Shown: piece by piece, positions 40,557 to 45,347 of the stretch | Layout: each line of letters opens with the position of its first letter | Position numbering within the stretch: the stretch's first letter is position 1 | Source of the DNA: an uncultured Ignavibacterium sp. | GTDB taxonomy: Bacteria > Bacteroidota > Ignavibacteria > Ignavibacteriales > Ignavibacteriaceae | DNA length: 45,347 bases | Assembly: GCA_937942875.1 (NCBI GenBank) | Contig: CALEBT010000041.1 | Coordinates: forward strand, 1 to 45,347 | Reading direction: 5' to 3' | Position numbers and translations under genes: made by a program | The notes under the pieces: model-generated | Told to the model about the DNA's origin: nothing | The model's database searches: none | Seen by the model: the letters and a program-made list of their open reading frames with translations, nothing else

Positions 40557-40744
40557 AATTTTACAGTGTTCTCGTCCTAAAATTTTAGGATAAGAGAAAT
40601 TATAGGGAAGTCCGGTGAAAATCCGGCGCTGTCGCGCAACTGTGAAATTCAGTAAGCAGTATGCAATAAACAGTAGGCAAAATGTTGCTTACTGCATACT
40701 GCCAACTGCCTACTGAATGAAGCCAGGAGACCTGCTGTAAAATT
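40557..40744 (+). promoter_or_regulatory. Cobalamin (vitamin B12) riboswitch aptamer
   Basis: The core is unmistakable: GGGAAGTCCGGTGAAAATCC, then GGCGCTGTCGCGCAACTGTG at 40614-40644, and the B12-box AGCCAGGAGACCTGC at 40721-40735. A closing helix P1 pairs 40557-40566 (AATTTTACAG) with 40735-40744. A second helix at 40569-40598 contains the perfect palindrome TCCTAAAATTTTAGGA. The peripheral stem at 40647-40718 is built from 7-bp repeats. B12 riboswitches of this class turn down B12 uptake genes when adenosyl- or other cobalamins are plentiful, in agreement with the receptor gene downstream. The loop-5 base order (TCGCG) differs from the more usual CCCGC, and the downstream loop is complementary in part. 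Confidence 0.95.
40650..40715 (+). repeat. Inverted pair of 7-bp repeats (CAGTAGG family) forming a riboswitch stem
   Basis: On the plus strand, 40650-40677 reads CAGTAAG, CAGTATG, CAATAAA, CAGTAGG, plus CA. After a 6-base spacer, 40688-40715 reads CTTACTG, CATACTG, CCAACTG, CCTACTG, preceded by TG. The second arm is the same repeat on the other strand (CAGTAGG, CAGTTGG, CAGTATG, CAGTAAG). Pairing of the arms extends the helix base ATTCAGTA/TACTGAAT. Confidence 0.85.
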
Positions 40745-40883
40745 CTTTTTAATCAACCTTCGCGGGTGAGGTAAGATTAACGATAGACTCTCAAAATTTC
40801 TTTTCGTTGTATCTCAGCTTGACTTCGCGAAGTTACTTTGTTTAAGTAAACAATTAACTGTGCTTTCAGGAGTAACTTCGATG
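40745..40883 (+). promoter_or_regulatory. Riboswitch expression platform controlling the btuB ribosome binding site
   Basis: Three segments compete. Segment A (40758-40766) lies in a small hairpin, ACCT 40756-40759 with AGGT 40769-40772, whose loop contains CGCGG. Segment B (40823-40839) contains the palindrome ACTTCGCGAAGT. Segment C (40869-40880) covers the Shine-Dalgarno AGGAG (40868-40872) up to the start codon. B (CGAAGTTACT, 40828-40837) pairs perfectly over 10 bp with C (AGTAACTTCG) and would block translation. A can pair with B over 9 bp, including two G-U pairs, and would free it. This is read from complementarity only. Confidence 0.65.
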
Positions 40884-42818
40884 ATAAAAAGGACGCTTTG
40901 TCTTTTTTTAACATATTTATCTTTTACCACAGGTAATTTATCAGGTCAAACTGATGATTCCTTAAAAACTTATTCTTTGAGTCAAGTTGTTGTTACTGCA
41001 ACAAAATTTGAAATTGACGCAGGATATTCTCCAAGCAGAATTGAAATAATTAATTCCAACCAGATAAAGAACTCAAATGGTAGTCGTCTGGCAGATATCT
41101 TAAATCATTCTCCTGCAGTCTTTATAAAATCTTATGGCTCTACCGCTTCACTTAAGACGATTTCATTAAATGGTCTTGGTGCTGAACATACCTTAATACT
41201 TATAAATGGTGTTAAAATAAATTCGTTCCAGAACGGTCAAATAGATTTATCTCTTATTCCAAAAGAAAATATTGAAAGAATCGAAATAGCGAATAATGGA
41301 ATAAGTTCGATCTATGGCAGTGAAGCTGTTGCAGGAGTTGTAAATATCATTACTAATAATAGTAATCACAAATTATTTGATAATAGTATCAGTGTTACTG
41401 CCAATGCTGGTTATGGTTCATTTAATACATCAAGACTCGGAGTTTCATTAAGCAATAGAATAAATGATTTCAATTTTGGTATATACTACAGCAAAGAAAA
41501 ATCAGATGGAAATTTTGATTATTACTTTAATAACGGTTTGGAGAAAATATTAAAGAAACGGGAAAATGCAGCTTACAATCTGCAGGATGTTGGTATAAAC
41601 TCACAATTATTTTTTAACAGTAATAACAGATTAATTTTTTACTCTACATATTCATCTCAAGATAAGCAAGTACCAGGAATTGAAACAGGTACTCCTCCAT
41701 CAAAAACCGAACAGAAGGATAAAAACTGGAACAACATAATTAGTCTTGAAAATAATTTTAACGAAAGATTATTCCTTAAAACGAACTTTAATTTTCAGAA
41801 TAACCTGATGAATTATGAAATTAAACCTTTTATAAACAGTTACTATAAAAACATAGTAGCGGGTATTTCCCCTGAACTGAATATAAAGTTATCTGATTAT
41901 GATATTATAACAGGTTACAGTTTCACTTATGCTGATTTGAAGAGTAATGAAGTTGAAGATAAGTCAAGAAGAAATCAACACGCATTATTTATTTCAGGAA
42001 GTAATAATGTATTTAATAATCTTAAGCTTTTTGCGTCATTAAGGGTTGATCATTTTTCCGATCTCAAAAAAAATGCTTTGACATCCCGCCTCGGATTTAA
42101 TTTCAAACCATTTGACAAAATTGCTCTGAATCTGCGGGCAAATGTCGGTAATAATTTCAGAGCTCCAACTTTTAATGATCTTTACTGGAAAGAGTCAGGT
42201 AATCCAAACCTTAAACCTGAAAGATCTTTCAATTTTGAAACAGGATTTTTAGGACTATTTGAGTTGTTAATACCAATACAATTTGATTTTTCTTTCACAT
42301 ACATAAATGCAAAAGATAAAATTATCTGGCTACCTCAGAGAAATTTTTTTTGGTCACCTGTTAATGTTGGTTCATCAGAATCGAAAAATTATTTATTAAA
42401 CCTTTCTTATAATCAAAAGATTTCTGAGCAATTAGAACTGGGATTGAATTCAGGAATTAATTTTATCAACTCTAAGAAAACAAATGAGTCCTTTCAGAAT
42501 GATCCGACAATAGATAAATATTTTCCTTATCTGCCTTTGCAATCAATAAAACTTGGGGTGATGATAGATTATAAAAATTTCGGAATTAATCTTTTTTACA
42601 CTCATACAGGAAAGAGATATTCTGATTTTGAGAATAAAAAACCGATGAACCAGTTCAATATTCTCGATGGAAATATCACTTTTGATTTTAGTATGTGGGA
42701 AACAAAGACTTCATTAAAGTTTGAGGTAAATAATATTACTAACACAGACTATCACACAATATCCGGCTATCCGATGCCGTTGAGAAACTACTTCATAACA
42801 TTATCAATTAACTATTAG
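40881..42818 (+). CDS. btuB: TonB-dependent vitamin B12 receptor (BtuB-like)
   Basis: A 645-residue outer-membrane receptor from the ATG at 40881, with AGGAG at 40868-40872. A longer frame starting at the GTG at 40860 would swallow the ribosome binding site. The signal peptide is residues ~1-23. A TonB-box-like region and plug domain follow (VVVTATKFEIDAG, then LADILNHSPAVFIKSYGS, TLILINGVKIN, ERIEIANNGISSIYGSEAVAGVVNI). The C-terminal 450 residues are a 22-strand barrel, with NFRAPTFNDLYW and the terminal aromatic strand YFITLSINY. The cobalamin riboswitch directly upstream assigns B12 as the substrate. It lies 10 bases before the BtuG-like gene. Confidence 0.9.
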   Translation: MIKRTLCLFLTYLSFTTGNLSGQTDDSLKTYSLSQVVVTATKFEIDAGYSPSRIEIINSNQIKNSNGSRLADILNHSPAVFIKSYGSTASLKTISLNGLGAEHTLILINGVKINSFQNGQIDLSLIPKENIERIEIANNGISSIYGSEAVAGVVNIITNNSNHKLFDNSISVTANAGYGSFNTSRLGVSLSNRINDFNFGIYYSKEKSDGNFDYYFNNGLEKILKKRENAAYNLQDVGINSQLFFNSNNRLIFYSTYSSQDKQVPGIETGTPPSKTEQKDKNWNNIISLENNFNERLFLKTNFNFQNNLMNYEIKPFINSYYKNIVAGISPELNIKLSDYDIITGYSFTYADLKSNEVEDKSRRNQHALFISGSNNVFNNLKLFASLRVDHFSDLKKNALTSRLGFNFKPFDKIALNLRANVGNNFRAPTFNDLYWKESGNPNLKPERSFNFETGFLGLFELLIPIQFDFSFTYINAKDKIIWLPQRNFFWSPVNVGSSESKNYLLNLSYNQKISEQLELGLNSGINFINSKKTNESFQNDPTIDKYFPYLPLQSIKLGVMIDYKNFGINLFYTHTGKRYSDFENKKPMNQFNILDGNITFDFSMWETKTSLKFEVNNITNTDYHTISGYPMPLRNYFITLSINY

Positions 42819-42828
42819 GAGGTTCAAA

Positions 42829-44148
42829 ATGAAAAAATTCTTTTCTACCATTTTGTTTTTGGCTGTTGCTGTTTTTTTAAATGCACAACAACTAAGTAAA
42901 GTTTATGTTCTTTCAGAAGGTGGTTTCAGTGCCGGAACTTCGATGCTTTCTTTATATGATAACTTCAACAACATTTTTACACAAAGTATTTTTTCGCCGG
43001 GAAATATAGGCTTATATCCAGATGGTTTAGTTTATCACGAAGGTTATCTTTATTTAACGGAACAAGGAAGCTTTGGAAGTAGTGGTAAGATTTATAAACT
43101 CGATACGCTTGGAACTGTTTTATCCTCAGCAACAGTCGGAACAAATCCGTATTCACTTGCAATCACCAATAACAAAATCTATATAACAAACGGTCCGGCA
43201 AGCAATGTTTCGGTTTTGAATCTGAATGACCTTTCTTTTGTTAAAAACATTTCTGTAGGTGTGTACCCACAGGAAATCATAACATTTAACAATAAAGTTT
43301 TTGTTGCCAACAACAGCTTATTCGGGGGTTCTTCCGATTCAACTGTCTCAGTTATCGATGCCTCACTTGATTCGGTTGTCGCTACAATTACTGTTAAGAA
43401 AGACCCATCTGCATTTGCAATAACAAATGATAACTATTTGCTTATTGGTTGCCCGGGAAATCAAATCAACGGCAGAATATATAAGGTTGATCCAGCCACA
43501 TATCAGAAAATTGCAGAATATAGCATACAGGGCTTTGGGTTTGGCAAAGATATTTCAGTGGATAAAAACAGCAATAATATTTTCTTCATATCATATACAA
43601 ATGACATTGTTAAGTATGACTTAACAAATGGGAATACATCTTTAGTTCTTGCATCGGTTTATCCAAATAATTACTATTATGGCTATGCTTTTGATTATAC
43701 CTCAAAAAAACATTTTGTTCTTGATGCAAAAAACTTTGTAGTTGAAGGAACATTAAGTATTCTTGACAGCTTATTCAATTTATTGGCAACACATCAAACT
43801 GGCATTGCTCCAAGAAGAATTGAATTTAAGTATTATGATAATCCTTCGGGTGTTGATAATAAATTTATTGCAAACACTTTTATGCTCGATCAAAATTATC
43901 CTAATCCTTTTAATCCAAGCACTCGTATTAGTTGGCAGTCACCAGTAGGCAGTAGGCAAACATTAAAAGTCTATGATGTTCTTGGAAATGAAATCAGAAC
44001 TTTAGTTGATGAGTACAAAGAGGCAGGCAAATATGAAGTTGAATTTAATGCAAATGATATTCCGAGTGGTATTTACATTTATAAACTAACAATAACCACC
44101 GAGAGCAAAATATTTACATCATCCAAAAAAATGACATTGTTAAAATAA
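42829..44148 (+). CDS. BtuG-like beta-propeller protein with T9SS sorting tail
   Basis: A 439-residue exported protein. The signal peptide is MKKFFSTILFLAVAVFLNA. Residues ~22-340 form a YncE/DUF5074-type beta propeller with repeated strands: KVYVLSEGGF, then NKIYITNGPASNVSVLNLND, NKVFVANN, and STVSVIDASLDSVVATITV. The last ~85 residues are a type IX secretion tail (NYPNPFNPSTRISW, VYDVLGNEIRTL, GIYIYKL, KKMTLLK). In Bacteroides, BtuG proteins of the DUF5074 propeller type capture B12 at the surface and cap BtuB, but are lipoproteins. Here the same partner position follows btuB under one riboswitch, with the lipid anchor replaced by a T9SS tail. The B12-binding role is an inference. Confidence 0.8.
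   Translation: MKKFFSTILFLAVAVFLNAQQLSKVYVLSEGGFSAGTSMLSLYDNFNNIFTQSIFSPGNIGLYPDGLVYHEGYLYLTEQGSFGSSGKIYKLDTLGTVLSSATVGTNPYSLAITNNKIYITNGPASNVSVLNLNDLSFVKNISVGVYPQEIITFNNKVFVANNSLFGGSSDSTVSVIDASLDSVVATITVKKDPSAFAITNDNYLLIGCPGNQINGRIYKVDPATYQKIAEYSIQGFGFGKDISVDKNSNNIFFISYTNDIVKYDLTNGNTSLVLASVYPNNYYYGYAFDYTSKKHFVLDAKNFVVEGTLSILDSLFNLLATHQTGIAPRRIEFKYYDNPSGVDNKFIANTFMLDQNYPNPFNPSTRISWQSPVGSRQTLKVYDVLGNEIRTLVDEYKEAGKYEVEFNANDIPSGIYIYKLTITTESKIFTSSKKMTLLK
43929..43958 (+). repeat. CAGTAGG-family 7-bp repeats inside a coding region
   Basis: Bases 43929-43958 read TAGTTGG, CAGTCAC, CAGTAGG, CAGTAGG, CA. This is the same repeat family that forms the riboswitch stem 3.3 kb upstream. Here it encodes the SWQSPVGSRQ segment of the T9SS tail in frame. 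Confidence 0.8.
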
Positions 44149-44167
44149 AAAAGCAAAGAGGTTATCT

Positions 44168-44356
44168 ATGCTGAAGGATATATTGAAGATTGCTCATAAA
44201 AACGGAATCATTCTGAGAAAAGACAAGTTTATTTATGATAATAAAGAAATAAGTTTTTCGGAATTTATTGCTTTCATTAACAAGCATAAATTTAATAAAG
44301 GAATCGAAAAAGCAATTTTAAATTCTAAAAAGGTACTTTTTAATGTTAAGCAATAA
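44168..44356 (+). CDS. Small hypothetical protein (62 aa) in the B12 locus
   Basis: A 62-residue protein with a good ribosome binding site (AAAGAGG, 44155-44161) 20 bases after the BtuG-like gene. It is basic, has no membrane helix, and is mostly helix with one strand-turn (IILRKDKFIYDNKEISFSEF). It overlaps the CWC gene by 14 bases, which suggests coupled translation. I recognise no family. Confidence 0.6.
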   Translation: MLKDILKIAHKNGIILRKDKFIYDNKEISFSEFIAFINKHKFNKGIEKAILNSKKVLFNVKQ

Positions 44357-44585
44357 ATACGAAATAAAACGGTGCCCGAGATGCAACAAAGAATTTCAAT
44401 GCAAATCGGGCAACATAACTCAATGCCAGTGTTTTGCAATCCAGCTTAACAGTGCAGAGCTGAGATTCATTAAAGAAATTTATGATGATTGTTTGTGCGC
44501 CGAATGCATGATTAAAATGAAACAATTGTACAGAGAAAAGCAGGTCCTCGAATATTTTTCAGCTATTAAGCACGATAGTATTTAG
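44343..44585 (+). CDS. Cysteine-rich CWC-family protein
   Basis: An 80-residue protein with the CWC pattern: CPRCNKEFQC near residues 11-20, CQCFAIQL near 28-35, and CLCAEC near 51-56. Seven cysteines in such a small protein imply metal (probably zinc) binding. The family has no established function. Its position in the B12-regulated cluster, overlapping the 62-aa gene, suggests a role in B12 handling, but this is inference. About 150 bp separate it from the DUF6580 gene, with no terminator visible. Confidence 0.8.
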   Translation: MLSNKYEIKRCPRCNKEFQCKSGNITQCQCFAIQLNSAELRFIKEIYDDCLCAECMIKMKQLYREKQVLEYFSAIKHDSI

Positions 44586-44733
44586 ATATTTTTTAGTCAG
44601 TATTGAAACAAAAATTGCTTAATGTACTAATAATTATCCGTAATTTATTAATTTTGAACAAATAAAACTTTATCTTTAAAGTAGAAATAAGAAGAAACTC
44701 TAAAACTCAGATTTTATAAGAAAGGAAATTATA

Positions 44734-45270
44734 ATGAGCGAAATGGTTAAAAAGATATCACCAAACTTTTTGGTTGTAACTTTAATGGTATTTGCTGCTG
44801 CGTTTGTAAGACTTATACCGCATCCTCCAAACTTTGCACCGATTGCTGCAATGGCTTTATTCGGAGGATCTTACTTCAATAAAAAATCTTTTGCATTTGC
44901 GGTTCCTCTTGCTGCAATGTTTTTAACTGATTCAATAATTGGCTTTCACTCAGGAATGTGGATTGTCTATTTGAGTTTTGCATTGATTGTAGTAATCGGA
45001 ATGTTGATTTTAAAGAAAGTAAGTGTTAAAAATGTTGTACTTGCTTCGGTTACAGCTTCAATCAGTTTCTTTATCATAACAAACTTCGGTGTTTGGGCAT
45101 TCGGAACAATGTATCCTAAAAATATTGCAGGTTTAATCGAATGTTATGTTGCTGCAATTCCATTTATTCATAATACTTTAATTGGGGATTTATTCTTCAG
45201 TGGTATAATGTTCGGAGTCTATGAATTTGCAAAAACAAAACTCCCGGTTTTATCCGAAGCAAAAGCTTAA
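44734..45270 (+). CDS. DUF6580-family putative transport membrane protein
   Basis: A 178-residue membrane protein with a ribosome binding site (AAAGGAAA) before the ATG. It has five or six membrane helices and the family's HPPNFAPIAAMALFGG segment near residues 30-45, TDSIIGFHSGMW, and a C-terminal IPFIHNTLIGDLFFSG. The arrangement resembles the substrate-binding (S) subunits of ECF vitamin transporters. That, and its place at the end of a B12-regulated cluster without BtuCDF, make inner-membrane uptake of B12 or a precursor an attractive guess. No ECF ATPase genes are nearby, so transport itself is unproven. Confidence 0.82.
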   Translation: MSEMVKKISPNFLVVTLMVFAAAFVRLIPHPPNFAPIAAMALFGGSYFNKKSFAFAVPLAAMFLTDSIIGFHSGMWIVYLSFALIVVIGMLILKKVSVKNVVLASVTASISFFIITNFGVWAFGTMYPKNIAGLIECYVAAIPFIHNTLIGDLFFSGIMFGVYEFAKTKLPVLSEAKA

Positions 45271-45290
45271 CTAAAAATAAAAACTTTATC

Positions 45291-45314
45291 AGCCGGCTTT
45301 GTCCGGCTTTTTTT
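45291..45314 (+). terminator. Intrinsic terminator at the end of the B12 locus
   Basis: AGCCGG (45291-45296) pairs with CCGGCT (45303-45308) around a 6-base loop CTTTGT, followed by T residues to 45314. It lies 20 bases after the DUF6580 stop and ends the B12 locus transcript. Confidence 0.92.
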
Positions 45315-45316
45315 AT

Positions 45317-45347
45317 ATGAAGAAAAACATTCCGTTACTGATTGATT
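45317..45347 (+). CDS. Possible start of another gene, truncated by the window edge
   Basis: An ATG at 45317 opens MKKNIPLLID and stays open to the right edge. Only ten residues are visible, and no clear ribosome binding site is present because the terminator lies immediately before it. Whether this is a real start cannot be told. Confidence 0.3.
   Translation, partial: MKKNIPLLID

Noticed and set aside
40650-40715. Inverted heptads considered as an intrinsic terminator
   Set aside because: No T-tract follows, and the sequence lies between two conserved parts of the B12 aptamer, so it is a peripheral stem.
40860-40880. Upstream GTG start for the BtuB-like receptor
   Set aside because: It would translate the AGGAG ribosome binding site of the ATG at 40881 and add seven residues before a well-formed signal peptide.
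43427-43948. Two short plus-strand frames inside the BtuG-like gene
   Set aside because: They are out-of-frame shadows of the propeller and tail coding sequence, without ribosome binding sites.

Overview
The window is AT-rich chromosomal DNA from a Gram-negative bacterium of the Bacteroidota/Chlorobiota superphylum, most likely an Ignavibacteria-type organism. The main clue is the C-terminal sorting domain of the protein at 42829-44148 (NYPNPFNPSTRISW, then VYDVLGNE). This is the type IX secretion (T9SS) tail typical of Ignavibacteria. Other clues are a TonB-dependent receptor, a b558-type SdhCAB, multihaem cytochromes, a Wzi-like barrel, a DUF3078 protein and many AT-rich intergenic regions. 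I see no phage, insertion sequence, integrase or CRISPR array.

Layout. 1-3683: a truncated BadF/NagK-type kinase (minus strand), a small exported protein with a possible leaderless start, then a tight SpoIID-Maf-flippase-like cluster. 3769-3852: an array of twelve 7-bp repeats. 3914-8840: YtxH and DUF948-like small proteins, an EF-G paralogue closed by a clear terminator, then HIT, TPR lipoprotein and DUF58 genes. 8832-19838 (minus): phosphoglucosamine mutase, class II photolyase, haem-binding protein, transketolase, exported MetX-like hydrolase, tRNA-Pro(GGG), MerR regulator, AroQ with two uncharacterised neighbours, YitT, and a 618-aa TPR/coiled-coil membrane protein of unknown function. 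20005-23124: a LolCDE-type ABC transporter. 23132-27121: cupin, Wzi-like barrel, small unknown, DUF3078 protein and nitrilase-family amidase. 27211-34713: a cytosolic PAS histidine kinase, an NtrC-type sigma-54 activator, a degenerate receiver protein and a three-gene cytochrome operon with 21 predicted c-type haems. 34698-40350 (minus): SdhCAB, an unknown 422-aa protein and Obg. 40557-45314: a vitamin B12 locus.

The B12 locus is the most interesting part. A cobalamin riboswitch (40557-40744), with an expression platform that can be read as mutually exclusive helices over the ribosome binding site, precedes a BtuB-like TonB-dependent receptor. Immediately downstream is a beta-propeller protein resembling BtuG, the surface B12-capture protein of Bacteroides. 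Here it carries a T9SS tail instead of a lipoprotein anchor. Two small unknown genes, one a cysteine-rich CWC protein, and a DUF6580 membrane protein follow before a strong terminator.

A family of 7-bp repeats (consensus CAGTAGG) forms both arms of a peripheral stem of the riboswitch. It also recurs in frame inside the T9SS tail of the BtuG-like gene about 3.3 kb away. A second, AT-rich heptad family (ATTCTAA) forms the array at 3769-3852. These heptad families and the T9SS-anchored BtuG-like protein are the observations most worth following up.
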